DNA of 64,000 nt from NCBI GenBank assembly GCA_963971575.1, contig OZ020611.1:8466933-8530932 (forward strand). Reading direction: 5' to 3'. Below, piece after piece: positions 10,923-21,889 of the stretch. This DNA comes from Liopterus haemorrhoidalis (Eukaryota > Arthropoda > Insecta > Coleoptera > Dytiscidae). Numbering within the stretch: position 1 is the first letter of the stretch; each line of letters starts with the position of its first letter. The translations under genes were made by a program, and so were the position numbers. Under the pieces are notes generated by a model. The model saw only the letters and a program-made list of their open reading frames with translations. It searched no databases and was not told where the DNA came from.

Positions 10923-10960
10923 TATACGTATTTCGGCAGTGACGTCATCTACAGGTGTTC
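10923..10960 (-). ncRNA. Hammerhead-ribozyme-like motif of a Penelope-type element (degenerate)
   Basis: The minus strand reads CTGTAGA, then about 13 nt ending in TGCC, then GAAA. This matches the hammerhead core order CUGANGA / stem II / GAAA with one core mismatch (U for A6) and a weakened stem II. Such ribozymes occur in the pseudo-LTRs of Penelope-like elements. It lies about 120 bp 3' of the endonuclease frame at 11076-11690 on the same strand, where one would be expected. Activity is doubtful. Confidence 0.4.
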
Positions 10961-11075
10961 AAATTACAAACTAAACTTATTTTTAAACAGATACATTCAG
11001 TGGGAACAAATATTAATGGTAGGGAATACAAGTGTAATCCATATTAGCAGATAAGGGAAAAAAGGAAAAAGTTTT

Positions 11076-11690
11076 TTACCGATTTATTAGGGGTGAGTTG
11101 TAAACGTCAATCTGGTCATTCATTAAGGGAATTCCAGAGTAAATAATTTTGTGAATTTCTCGGTATTCTAAAAGGTTCAGTTTAAGGCTTTTATTGTGAA
11201 TGTGTAGGATTTTAAAGTCATTAACGGAAAGGTTATGATTATTGGAGATCATATGTACTACTATGTTGGACTGTTCTACTTTTTTATTTTGGATGGCTTT
11301 CAAATGTTCACCAAATCTTGTAGCAAATTTTCGACCAGTTTGGCCTATATATATTGTTGAACAATCTTGGCACGATGCTTGATAAACTCCACTTTTGTTG
11401 TGTAAATCAGTTTTATCTAGTTTATTATTAACGAGTAAATTTTTAATTGTATGTTTATTATAAAAGGCTGGAGTTATATTTGATTTCTTTAATTTTGATC
11501 CTATTTTGAAACTAACCTGGCCGTCAAAAGGTATTTTTTTTATAAATTTTTGTATCTGGTATACTTGGGGGATAAAAATATGTTAATAAAAGTTTTATGC
11601 GTTTTTTTTTTTTTTTCTAATAATTTTGTCTATTTCAGCCTTGTTATAACCGTAATTAATAGCAATAACAGCAGAACATATGATCTCCAA
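11076..11690 (-). pseudogene. Penelope-like element, GIY-YIG endonuclease region
   Basis: The minus strand encodes a linker (KHTIKNLLVNNKLDKTDL), then SGVYQASCQDC and IYIGQTGRKFATRFGEH: the GVY…YIG core plus Cys-x2-Cys and the conserved Arg and Glu of the GIY-YIG nuclease found C-terminal to the RT of Penelope-like elements. The C-terminal part (SNNHNLSVNDFKILHIHNKS…EIHK…PLMNDQ) also fits. The RT domain is absent. The start is broken by a poly-T/poly-A expansion near 11600-11625. Diverging or partner copy: an inverted duplicate of the C-terminal part follows at 11676-11880. Confidence 0.75.
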
Positions 11691-11880
11691 TAATCATAAC
11701 CTTTCCGTTAATGACTTTAAAATCCTACACATTCATAATAAAAGCCTTAAACTGAACCTTTTAGAGTACCGAGAAATTGACAAAAATATTAACTCTGGAA
11801 TTCCCTTAATGAATGACCAGATTAACGTTTACAACTCACCCCTAATAAATTGGTAAAAAACTTTTTCCTTTTTTCCTTTT
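11676..11880 (+). pseudogene. Inverted duplicate of the Penelope endonuclease C-terminus
   Basis: The plus strand repeats the SNNHNLSVNDFKILHIHNKS segment through the PLMNDQ block to a stop, and the following purine/pyrimidine tract matches the sequence just outside 11076 in inverted orientation. Together the two copies make an inverted repeat with arms of about 200 bp around a 430-bp centre. Penelope-like elements often integrate as rearranged or inverted partial copies. Confidence 0.75.
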
Positions 11881-13060
11881 TTCACAAGAGTTTGATTCTA
11901 CTGAAAAGAGACACTGCCAAATTTTCTCTCCCTCGCAACTCCTGACTTGTTTTTTTTTTTTTTTAATTTAATGGACTTTGCTGCCTTAGCAATTAGCTAC
12001 AGCAGTTTGTTAAATTAATTATTTGTTAAATTTCTTTTTTTTTCTGGTGGTCGTGGAGAAATTAGGGTCTTTGACTCGGTTGGAAGAGAAAATTCGATGC
12101 TTGTGGTTCCTCACGCTCGCCTGCAGCTCACGCTCGGAATATTCGGTATAAAAATCGGTATAAAAATTATGCGCGAACTCAATCATGTGGGGCTCGTAAG
12201 TGTTATGTAGAACAATGCAGTACTTCTCTGACGTACATCTCTAGCCAAACGAAAAACATAACTCACCTTCCTTAAGGCATACTGTAGTGTACCGTTTATT
12301 AAGTAATTACATTGAACTTTCATGTGGTAATTAAAAATGTGAACTGGTCCGCAGTCGCAGGCGGATGGCTGTAGGCGGCAGGTTGTTGCAGGTAGGTAGT
12401 CAAAGTGTAGTAGGAAACAATCGATCATACATATTGGCTGGACAATCAGATAGAGCTCCGACATCCACACCTGTAATTTACGATCACATTTGCATATAGA
12501 TGGCGAAGTGAAGTGAGACGTACTACCAACATTGATTCATGATAACTAAACATGCTTCGTATAAATTTCACCATGACCAACCACACTAACAAAATTCACT
12601 GGAAATATATTTGAGTATGTCGGTATGACGGTACTTGGCTCGGTATTTTATAGCACTGCTTCTCCTGTTATAATGTTGCTAGTGGTTATTATACACTTGT
12701 ACGTTGGACACATTTAATCAGTGATATTTCAGATTTATGTGGTGGTAGTATGTTACTTATACCGGGGAACATGGAAATTTCATTGTGTGCTGTGTTTTTA
12801 GACCTAAGTGTTTTGATTTAATATTTATTATGTGTACATAAACGCATGCGATATTTTTTAAAAATGGGCGAATATGAGGGGAATTAATAACGGCAATTAT
12901 ATGGTTGTTAACCCGCATTATACCGTACGATATCATTTATTTTTATTAAGAATGGTGTGTAAGAAAATTATAGACTAACATTAGCACGCAGTTATTCGCC
13001 CAAATTTAACATTATTACGTATTTTATTACGTGATAATCTTCTATGTGACAAAACTTACT
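11881..13060. other. No recognisable gene
   Basis: Mixed T-rich and moderately GC sequence. A 95-codon minus frame at 12183-12470 has no recognisable domain. Nothing supported. Confidence 0.4.
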
Positions 13061-13064
13061 ATAG

Positions 13065-13170
13065 CCGGTTTCTTTGGTTTAACCGGAACTAGATTTTGAA
13101 TTCTAGTAATTGTTAACGTTTAATTAAAACTTTTCATCATTTTGTTTAGCAAAAGCCAACTTTAAAAATT
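13065..13170. repeat. Dispersed repeat related to the arms at 56399-56538 and 56684-56818
   Basis: Shares a diverged ~100-bp match (CTTTGGTTTAACCGGAA, CATCATTTTGTTTAGCAAAA) with the inverted-repeat arms inside the hAT element at 56013-57155. Probably a third, single-arm copy of the same foldback repeat. Just beyond, 13280-13345 (AGGGCCGGCGCTATG … TTGGGCCCC) resembles a hAT-type end, but no partner end is seen. Confidence 0.45.
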
Positions 13171-13465
13171 AGCTCGTGACAACTTATGAGAATAAAAATT
13201 ACTGTTGACACCGTTATTTTGAACGTTTGTTATTGCTGATAGTACTAGGCTAGAATAGTACAATATAATGAGTATAAGTATCAAGAAGCAGGGCCGGCGC
13301 TATGTTTTGCGAAGCCCAGTGCAAAATAAAGAAATTGGGCCCCTCTCAAAAATACAAATTATAGGTATTTACAAAATTGACACATGGTAATTTATTTAAT
13401 GCTTTAATTTTTATACGTTCATATAAATATTATATAAAAAATATAGTTTTTTCTATATGTAAGTA

Positions 13466-13570
13466 TTTTTAGGATTTTGTAGGTATGACCAAAAAACCCT
13501 TATACCGTCATTTTATCGTTTGTCTGTCTATCTGTCTGTCTGCCTGTCTGTCTGTGTGTCTGATTATTCG
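13466..13570 (+). repeat. HINE 5' end fragment
   Basis: TTTTTAGGATTTTGTAGGTA, the ACCAAAAAACCCTTATACCG block and an imperfect GTCT/GCCT array, then loss of homology. It lies about 25 bp before the next full copy, so one element landed next to or within the other. Confidence 0.75.
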
Positions 13571-13593
13571 AATTGCACCTATGTTTAAATAAC

Positions 13594-14648
13594 TTTTTTT
13601 AGGGTTTTGTAGGTATGATCACCAAAAAACCCTTTTAAAGTCACCAATCTGTCTGTTAGGTCTGTCTGCCTGTACGGTCGAAATTGTATCCAAACGGCTA
13701 AACCTAGAGAGTTGAAATTTGGCATGCTTATACAACTCTTTGACCCACACATAGGAAAAATACTAAAACATGTAAAAAACATATCCCCCTAAAAATATAA
13801 ACAAATATGTGCTCATAGAAAAAAAAATAATAATAAAAAATTCTGAGTAGGGTATCAAATGAGAGCCCTTAGTACGTGGATTAACGATCAAAATTTTATT
13901 TTTGCAAAATAAATTATTTTGACGCGATTTTTGCCAAAATTGTGCAAAACAAAATTTGTCCCACACCCTATCGCCCAGATGGTTTAAACTAAAAATCTGA
14001 AAAAATTCTAAGTAATGTAGATTGGTGTGAACCGGAATAGTACAACAGGAATTTTTGATCAGATTATGTTTTCGGAAAATAACGCATTTTTTGTGTTTTT
14101 AACTAAAATATGTTAAATATTTAATTCGCTTTGTAACATAGTATATAAGTAAGCGCTTATAGCGTAGTGCGTTTCGTCGTTGCTTTGTCATTTGCAAACT
14201 AAAGTTTGATTCCTGTCAATTTTAATTTTTCTGTTTTTTTTGCATTTTTATTTTGTTTAAATTATTTTGTAAAAATTCTAGTTATATTTTGGTAAATATT
14301 GCATTTAATTTTTAAAAGCGTAAATTTAATAACCAGTGGGAAGTGTTGAAATAATTTAATTCTATGTTTGAATGTATACGAAATCAGAGGGTAGGGCTTA
14401 TGATTTACGCAACCAATGGAAGCCATAGGCGCAATTTTCAAAATCTTAATAAACCTTGCTAAAAAAAAAAAAAAATACTGCACATATTTAGAAACTTAAA
14501 AATGATATTAGGCATTCTAATTAAAATTCATAAAAAAAAATATTTTGACATAAAATTTATTTTGGCATCCCAAATAATCATCATTCAGTTACTTAATACT
14601 TGCGAAATCCTGAAATGTGTGAAAATTCATACTTCACATAAATTTTTT
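13594..14648 (+). repeat. HINE copy H3
   Basis: 5' TTTTTTTAGGGTTTTGTAGG, a short degenerate GTCT tract, the conserved central block, a tRNA-like module (14152-14218), and a 3' end with ACTTGCGAAATCCT, hairpin (one mismatch) and an AATTTTTT tail. The pre-3' region is the common variant (…GGCATCCCAAATAATCATC). Confidence 0.8.
14152..14218 (+). other. tRNA-like module, type IV, in HINE H3
   Basis: CTTATAGCGTAGTGCG is an A-box-like sequence, and AGTTTGATTCCTG about 45 bp later fits a T-loop/B-box. A T5 run follows within 12 bp and T8 soon after. The weakest of the modules: the middle has no clear anticodon stem. Confidence 0.4.
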
Positions 14649-15480
14649 ACAATTCTGTACAAAAATCTGTACTTTAATTTTTTTTTTTTTTTATTATTGA
14701 TTATTTTTATAAATAACATTTAGCTTATTTTGTTGTAAACTATTCTTTATTAAGTATTTTAATTGATAGAATACAATAAACATACAAAAGAAACCATACG
14801 CTATTTATTTTCATATATTTTTTTATATCCCTAGACTTTTCCGATGCGTGTATTTGTAAATAGGTATTTTTTTCCTCATTTAATAAAGGGTTTTTAACAC
14901 AGAACATGTGAATATATTTAAAGCTTGTAATCGCCTTTTCCATTTTCTTAACGTTTCCGTTTCCAGTATCATCTTAATCAGAGTGTTATTGATTTGGTTT
15001 TTAGGCCGGTTCGTTGAGTGTAATCGCTTAACCGACTTATCCATTGTAGATTAGGGAGTGATGCTGCTTGTACTCCACTATCAGAGAGGAAGTCAAAAAG
15101 TCGATTTACTGTGTCAACCTCTTACACATATCTTATCACCGATCTAGCGTCATTTACCCGACCAAATAACGGGAACACCAGTATTTTCAGATACATACTA
15201 AGCTGGATTTACCTTCATAATGGTGTGTGAGTGGGATGACTACTTCTATATATAGGCTTCTTTTCATTCACCCGGGGACATGTTTGAACTTGTCATCTCT
15301 CTTATTGTTTACGAGAATTTTTACCCAATTATTTAAGGACAACGACTCGATTTTTTATGCAAAGTTTATGAACTGTTGTAAAGAATTTGAACGCAAAAAT
15401 AAATTACAAAATTAAAACAATTTGTTATGTGTTTGCTGGTTTTTAATCTTTTCTTTTTTTGTTTACATGGATTAATATTG
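14649..15480. other. No recognisable gene
   Basis: AT-rich, with long T-runs; small frames on both strands lack domain features. Confidence 0.4.
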
Positions 15481-15483
15481 GGT

Positions 15484-15960
15484 TGTTACATAAGTCTGTT
15501 CGTTTTTTTTTTTTTCACCTTTTATTCAATAAAATATACATTCTAAAAAAAAACTTTTATTATCAAATGTACTGTCCATTATTTTCTATCACTTTGGACA
15601 AACGCTCAGGCAATTGCATAATGCCATTTCTCCAGAACGTTCCGTATTTGCTCTCGAAAAATCTGTCCAGGTGAATCTGTCCACAGATGCGAAATTTTTT
15701 CCGTTGGAATTTTGTAAAGCAGAACAAATGGTAGTTGGATGGTGCGATGTCTCGACCATATGCTCCGACTACCATTTGTTTTGCTCTCTACAAAATTCCC
15801 TTAACGGAAAAAATTTTGCATCTTTGGACGAAATCAAAATTCACCTCTACAGAATTTTCGAGAGCAAAGACAGAACCTGCTGAAGAGATGGCATTATGAA
15901 ATTGCCTGAGCGTTTGTCCAAAGTGATAGAAAATAATGGAGAGTACATTTGATAGCATGG
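15484..15960. mobile_element. Palindromic mariner remnant (two 3' ends head to head)
   Basis: Left half, minus strand (15563-15775): a mariner C-terminus with NYHLFCFTKFQRKKF, IMQLPERLSKVIENNGQYI. Right half, plus strand (15760-15952): SDYHLFCSLQNSLNGKNF and GIMKLPERLSKVIENNGEYI with one stop. These are the region after the third catalytic Asp in SETMAR-type mariners. The arms are about 190 bp and nearly meet in the middle (near 15757). The left arm extends to a possible mariner terminus (GGTTGTTACATAAGTCTG); the right arm has no end. The transcript would fold into a long hairpin. Confidence 0.7.
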
Positions 15961-16190
15961 ATTTTAGTTGAGAAATATGAGTAATAACATAACATTTAAC
16001 TTTTTGTTTTTTATGTTTAATTGGAATTGCTAGTTAGTTGTATTTTGATCTCGTTGAGTAGTTATGATCTGCATATTTAATTGAATTAGGGTTTTTTACT
16101 ACCCATGTTGCAATAGCCAAAATATACAATTGTGTTCAATCAAAAATTTGTGTTTCTTTAAAAATCAAGCGCGAAGAGTATGATCTAGGT

Positions 16191-16499
16191 CAGTGCTTCT
16201 TAAACTTTTTGATGTCGCGGCTCCCCTGCATCTCAAATCAGTAACCCACGGCCCCCCTAATTGTTGTTTTTGGAACCAAGATTAGTTCAAATATATACAT
16301 ACATATAGTTTTTACGCTCAGATCATTCAATAATCTATGTATAATGAAGAATAATATTTATGTAGCATTAAAGTTAAAGCTACTCATCCTTTTTAAGCAA
16401 TAAAATAATTAAGTGTTTTATTTGCGACTCTTCGCGGCCCCCTTGTGGGAACACCACGGCCCCCTAGGGGCCTGCGGCCCACCACTTTAAGAACCACTT
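16191..16499. mobile_element. hAT-type MITE
   Basis: 309 bp with inverted ends: CAGTGCTTCTTAAACTTT on the left and, reversed, AAGTGGTTCTTAAAGTGG on the right. Flanked by the 8-bp duplication ATCTAGGT (16183-16190) / ATCTAGGC (16500-16507), one mismatch. Both the ends and the 8-bp target size are typical of hAT elements. It has no coding capacity; a GC-rich GGCCCC-containing segment sits at each end. Confidence 0.85.
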
Positions 16500-16642
16500 A
16501 TCTAGGCTTAAAAGTCATTTTTTTTTTAAATAGATTGTTATATTACCGCCAGATTATTTAAACTGCTATGTAAACAATATTATTATTTGTTAAAATTAAA
16601 AAATTGCATGTACTCGATCGTCTGCTAAATTGTAAAATAATA

Positions 16643-17558
16643 CAAGGTGTCTCAAAAGAAATTTTATATTTAGTGGATCGATTAAAAAAAAAGTAAGCCG
16701 TATATAGAAAAAATGTTTATTAATTATTAAAATACACTTTTTGGGGATTTATTTCTTAAAAATAATATCGTCTAAATGTAGACCCTCGCGTTCTCGGCAC
16801 TCATTTAATCGAACAGTAAAATTACTTATGACGTCTTGCGCCGACATCGCAGCCCATACGGTCACTGTAGGCGAATGTAGGGGTTTCTGATGTTTGCGTT
16901 TCGGATTCGTTGCACTCCAGTAGTGGCAGTTCTGCTTATTTACGTGGCCATTAAGATGAAAATGAGCTTCATCCGAAAACAAAATGTTGGTAAACGTTGA
17001 AAATCGCTCAATCACCTGATTTACGAAATTAAGTCTCTAACTGGCATCTTGGGGCTTTAATTCTTGCACCATTTGAATTTTGTAGGGGTGCAGCTTTAGG
17101 TCTTTGTAGATAATGCGATGTAATGATGATCTATGCACATTTAAAGCACTTGTGCGCTTCCGAATTGAAAGGTTCGGGTCGTCACGAACAGACTGATTAA
17201 CATTCTCCACGTTTTCTACCATTCTTGATGACCTAGGTCGCCCGGATTTTATTTATCCAGCGTTGTACCAGTCTCTTCAAACTTTTTAACCCAATGTCGA
17301 ATGAGAGGAATGCTTGGCGCATCATTTAAGTGGCGAAAACCTCGAATACTGCAGAATTTTCTACGCGCTACAGTCGCCGAATCACCGTTTTTGTAAAACT
17401 CTCGCACGCATAACGCGCGGTCTGCTCCCGAGAAACGCTCCATAGCGACTGAATTCCCAAGAGCCAGGCTACCGATTGACATAACCCCCGCGCCCCTCGG
17501 ATACGTTGCGTTCACGCAGTAAGCTAAATAAATATAAAATTTCTTTTGCAACACCTTG
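16643..17558 (-). mobile_element. Mariner copy M1, internally deleted
   Basis: Termini CAAGGTGTCTCAAAAGAAAT (16643) and the complement at 17558, each next to TA. About 393 bp shorter than the two full copies at 41463 and 59347. The deletion joins sequence after the C-terminal block directly to the WAAMSA block, and a CTCG tetranucleotide occurs at both breakpoints in the full copies, suggesting microhomology-mediated deletion. Confidence 0.9.
16749..17443 (-). pseudogene. Mariner-type transposase, deleted and frameshifted (M1)
   Basis: Start MERFSGADRALCVREFYKNG at 17443. N-terminal helix-turn-helix and GRP linker are present, but a one-base loss after TTLDK causes a stop, and CAG to TAG ends the next piece. 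The first catalytic block (FSDEAHFHLNG) remains; the internal deletion removed the second (QQDGA) and third (SPDLT) Asp blocks, leaving only the C-terminal tail. Inactive, but its ends could still be mobilised by a related transposase. Confidence 0.85.
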
Positions 17559-17560
17559 TA

Positions 17561-18350
17561 TAAAGGTTAGGTTGTAAAGCAGTGCAAACTGAACCTTGCC
17601 AATAGACGAGATTTATTATTATTATTAATTATTTCAGTGATATTATTGTAAGATAATTAGTATATTTACTAAGTCTAAAACTTGGGTATTTTAACAAGTA
17701 TATAAAATCACAACAAAATACGCTTTTTCTTTTATTGTTATATGTCATAGTATTTATTGAAAAGCATTTTCTCGTACGTTTGATGTGATATAATCCACAA
17801 GAAGTAGAAGCCAGTAGTTGTAGTGCTGCAGGGGACGTTATCAAGTATGTCATCATAGGTCATTCGGTTTTTTGCTAAGTTTACAAATTGCTGGTTCCCT
17901 GCTAGCGCTGGCGCTGGCCGCTGACCACTGGCCGCCGGCCGCCAACACAACTCTCTCTCCCTTTGACTAAATTGTATAAATGTCCGGGCTACCACACCCC
18001 TTGATCAACTCTTAATCTACTCACTATCTCGGATTGCTTTGTCGGAAAAACACACGTATTTCCCAACGAAAATATTCAATTACTTTTCTAAATTTACTGT
18101 TCAAGAGGGTTGTTAGATAAAATACATTTAGTTGAAAGGTTAGAATTTATGGTTGAAATCTACAAACTGTTAGTTTCTTTGATTTTTTTATAACTTGTGC
18201 CTTGATAAATATATAAATATACAACTATGTAAACGGTTCACTAGTAAATTTTTATGAAAACATTTATTCATCATGGTAATTGCAGTTTTGGCATTAACCA
18301 TTTTTAAAGCTACAGTCATATAATGTATTGACTACAGCGATGTGTTTTAT
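17561..18350. other. No recognisable gene; short GC-rich patch at 17895-17950
   Basis: The patch GCTAGCGCTGGCGCTGGCCG and its continuation is compositionally odd but matches nothing I know. The 85-codon minus frame through it has no domain signature. Confidence 0.35.
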
Positions 18351-18354
18351 TTAG

Positions 18355-18645
18355 TACCAAAAGGTCTTCGATAGAGTAAACCACAATAAACGGAAGACCT
18401 CTCTATAGGCATAGACAATCGCGACATAAGACTTATGCCCAATCTGCATTGGAATCAGAAAGCAAAAGTATGGGTGGATCAACAGCTTACTGAAGAAATA
18501 GAAATATCAAAAAATGTTCGACAGGACTCTATCTTGTCTCCATTACTGTTTAATATTTATTCACAAGCCATATTCTTAGAGGTTACTGAGAATGAAGATG
18601 TTGGGATTCAAGTAAATGGAGTACATATCAACAATGCAGTTGCAA
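18355..18645 (+). pseudogene. LINE RT fragment, left arm of a head-to-head chimera
   Basis: Plus-strand RT palm sequence: an F.KVFDRVNH-like block near 18360, then (frame 18435 onward) DSILSPLLFNIYSQAIF and GIQVNGVHINN, where the NIRYADD motif should follow. The sequence switches abruptly at about 18640 to another RT on the opposite strand. A near-copy of the part from 18498 lies at 48806. Confidence 0.75.
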
Positions 18646-19320
18646 GTATGCAGTTGTTGAGGTTGGTTAGACAGGATAAACGTCTTATCGAGATATACTG
18701 CAAGGCCAAAATCTTTTGCAGCATCAGCAATCAGTTTGATGATGGCTTCCTGCAAACGAATTGGTGTGTTGTCTACTAAGGTGTCGTCGTCAGCACACAG
18801 CAGCTCTGTAATAACATTATTGCAGATTTTTCTCTTGCTGTTAAGACGTGATAACTTGAACAGTCCACCGTTAGTACGGAATTTAATTTTAAGACCATCA
18901 GTGTAATCGTTGAAGGCATGTTGCAGTACGGCTGTCAAGTATTGTGAAAATAGCGAGGGTGCAAGAACACAACCTTTTTAGTACCAATTTGTACACTAAA
19001 AGGCGTAGATGACATATTTCCGACTGATATGTATGCTTCCATACCATCGTGCAATTGTTTGGTAAGATTGATAAACTTTGAAGTACATCCATATTTATGT
19101 AGTACTTGCCATAAAGCTTCACGGGGCACTAGTAAAGTTAATGAAGCAAATATATGGAGGCATATTTTGTTCACGAATTTTCTCTAATAATTGACGGGTT
19201 ACAAATATCAAGTCGTTGGTACTTCTGTAAGGGCGAAATCCGCACTGAGACTCTGGTAGCCGTATTACTCGAATTTGATCAATAAAATTCCTTCCTAGAG
19301 CCTGCTTGTTCTTCAAATAA
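18630..19320 (-). pseudogene. LINE RT fragment, right arm of the head-to-head chimera
   Basis: Read on the minus strand: LPESQCGFRPYRSTNDLIFV (near 19260), an FINFT motif, LWQVLHKYGCTSKFI, a GTKKGCVLAP-like block across a frameshift near 18975, then LFKLSRLNSKRKICNNV and LLCADDDTLVDNT (catalytic ADD), FGLAV and KTFILSNQPQ. This is most of an RT domain of a LINE family different from the left arm. Two or three frameshifts make it inactive. The retained ADD and KT.vl.q blocks fix the strand. Confidence 0.75.
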
Positions 19321-19379
19321 TTATTTGGTTCATTATATTATTAGATTTCTTCGGATATGTTTTAACGAGGAACAACAGA

Positions 19380-20460
19380 GCAGAGCAGCATGTTAGAGAA
19401 AGGGAGAAGAAAGCAAGAATGGTTATGGGGAAGCTATGGAGTATAGGAGAGAGGAGATTTTACGACGATATCAGGTGGAGGATGAAATTGTTTGACGGGA
19501 TTGTGAAGAGTATCCTTATGTACGGAGTAGAGATCTGGGGATGAAAAGAATGGGAGATAGTAGAAAGGGTACAAGAGGGATACATGAGATGGATTATGGA
19601 ATTAGACAGAACGACACCAGGATATATAGTGAGAGAGGAAATGAAGAGGGAAAAGCTGAGAGTGGGAGCCGGGGCGAGGGCGGCGAAGTATGAGGAGAAA
19701 ATCAGAAGGGACGAAAGAAGGAAGATATTAAGAGAATGCTGGGAAGAAAGAATGAAGGAAGAACAAAAGGGTAAACTGTCGGAATGGGGAGAAACAAGGA
19801 AAGAGTACTATTAGAGATGTGGGATGGACATAAGGGAAGCTGAGCGAAAGAGAAATGGAGGAAGAAACATAGTAGAAGAATTGAGGAGGAGAGACAAGGA
19901 GGAACAAGAGCAGGAAAGAACAGTAAGAATAGACAATTCAAGGAATGTGAAAAGGTATAGAGAGATAAGGACGGTAGGAATACCTAAATATTTGAAAGGT
20001 AGGAGAGGAAAGGCAGGGGGCAGAGTTAGAAGGATTGCCAGATTAAGATGTAGAAATGAAGAACGGAGTAATAGGTATTGGGCAGAACCAGAGGATAGGC
20101 TATGCAGAATGTGTAGGGAGGAGGAAGAATCCTTGGAACACCTAACAAAAAGATGTGCAAAGATGACAAAATGGGAGGGAGAGATAAAGGAGCTGTTGAG
20201 TGAAGAAGGAAAGGGAGAAAGGTGGGGGAGAGTACTCGAGGAAAGAAGGAAGGAATGCGGAGAGGTAAGACAGAACTGAGAACAGGAAGGAAGAAAGAGG
20301 CAAAGGAGGAGGAAAGAAAAGAGGGAAGAGAAGCGAAGAAAGAGGGGAAGAAGAACTGGAGTCAAGAAGGAAAGAGACCGGAGACGGAAGCCAAAAAGAG
20401 AATAGGAAGAAAGAGAGGAACACCGGAGGAAGAATGTAGAAGGGCTAGGTTTTATTGTTA
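19380..20460 (+). pseudogene. LINE C-terminal region with zinc knuckle
   Basis: Plus frame: WSIGERRFYDDIRWRMKLFD, MYGVEIWG then a TGA stop where Trp is usual (near 19542), YMRWIMELDRTTPGYIVREE, and after another stop at about 19812 a long second frame (19824-20279) with PKYLKGRRGK, YWAEPEDRLCRMC and EEESLEHLTKRC (a C-x2-C…H…C knuckle). This tail is known from insect non-LTR elements. The extreme A/G bias on the plus strand creates a spurious 220-codon Ser/Leu-rich frame on the other strand. Confidence 0.75.
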
Positions 20461-20479
20461 ATGCATCATACAACTGTGC

Positions 20480-21180
20480 AAAAAAGCCAACAGTAAGATT
20501 GAAAATTACCGGTCTATGTCCTTAAAGTGTACAAAAATAATAATTTTAGTAATTACACAGCATTCATTTTGTAATAATCTCCTGGCTTAGTTTGAAAATC
20601 ACTGTTCTATTTCATCTTTCTGCAACGAAAGTCTGCCGTTTCTAGTAATTCAGCTCCAATTAAAATTTAATAAATTCAAACAATATAAAATCAGTTCTGA
20701 TTTAAAGATTCTGCAGTTCATTTAAATACTATTGCAATTTATAAAAGAGAATCAATTAGTTTTCGCTATAGTCAATAATGCATTTTAAATTTTATTTGTA
20801 CAACCATCAAAATTCAAGTATTTTTTTGCAATAATTTTATTTTATGGAAATCAAATTCAAATTTATGCTCTACAAATTTATTCTCTTTAGAATTTCAAGA
20901 CAATTCAGTAATTTTTCTGAATTTGTTACTCAAATAATCTTATTTGTAAATTTGATTTCTGAGCTTTTATTTTTCTTTCCAAATATAATTTTTTCCACGT
21001 AGAATTTTAAGTTGCATCAATTAAAAAATAATAATTTACAGCTATAGAAAATTATAAAATCTTTTATTCGAAAAATTCTTGATCAGATGAGCAAGAATTA
21101 TACATTCCGTTTAATTGGGACATTTGGAATAATACCAATTAGTTCAATTAATGACTGAACCAATTTAGCGAGAGAACCAC
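20480..21180. other. No recognisable gene
   Basis: Very AT-rich, no coding frames, no terminal repeats seen. Confidence 0.4.
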
Positions 21181-21880
21181 TTTACCAAAATTATATAAAA
21201 ATATTTTTTTGTATAATTTTGAGTTGCTTATTAAATGAAACCTCTTAATGCGTGGATCAACAAACAAATTTTTATTTTTGATAAATCAATTTTTTTATTG
21301 GATTTTTGCCAAAAATGTGTCAAAAACTTTTGTCCCCCACCCTATCTCCCAAAGGGATTGATTTAAAAACCTAAAAAAAATCTCCGTAATGGACATTGAT
21401 GGGAACCGAAATAGTTCATCAGGAATTTTTGGCCAGATACATTTTTAGAAAAATGTCGATTTTTTGTTTCGTTGATAAAAAAAAAGATATTTAAAGAAAA
21501 TTTATTGTGTGGTATCAAAAGAAAGCTCTTAAGACGTAGATAGATTACGGAACGATAGATAATTTTTTGAAATTCGTTTCTTTTAACACGAATTTAGCCA
21601 AAAATGTGCAAAAGTTTTTGTCCAGCATCCTTTTACCAAAAAGGTTAAACAAAAAATCTGAAAAAAATATAGGTAATGTATATTGATCTGAGCCGGAAAC
21701 ATGCGAGAGGAATTTTTGATCAGATTGTTTTTTTTTTGAAAAATATGGCAGTTTCTGTGTTTTTGGCAAAATTAATTATTTTTTTAATTCATGGTTAAAT
21801 TGGCTAATAATCTTATGGATTTTTTGTATTTATAGCTAAGATAGTGCATGTATTCTTTTGGAATTAAAAATGTTAAAAAA
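21181..21880 (+). repeat. HINE variant C, 5'-truncated
   Basis: Two successive degenerate copies of the central unit (each with a block like GAAATAGTTCATCAGGAATT or GGAAACATGCGAGAGGAATT) followed by the variant 3' region AATTCATGGTTAAATTGGC that matches the 85-200 element and 50360-50395. It lacks the GTCT tract and 5' end. Confidence 0.65.
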
Positions 21881-21889
21881 ATAATATAT

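Noticed and set aside
19811..20473. 220-codon minus frame rich in Ser and Leu
   Set aside because: It is the antisense of an A/G-biased LINE C-terminal region whose plus-strand frames carry a zinc knuckle and known motifs.
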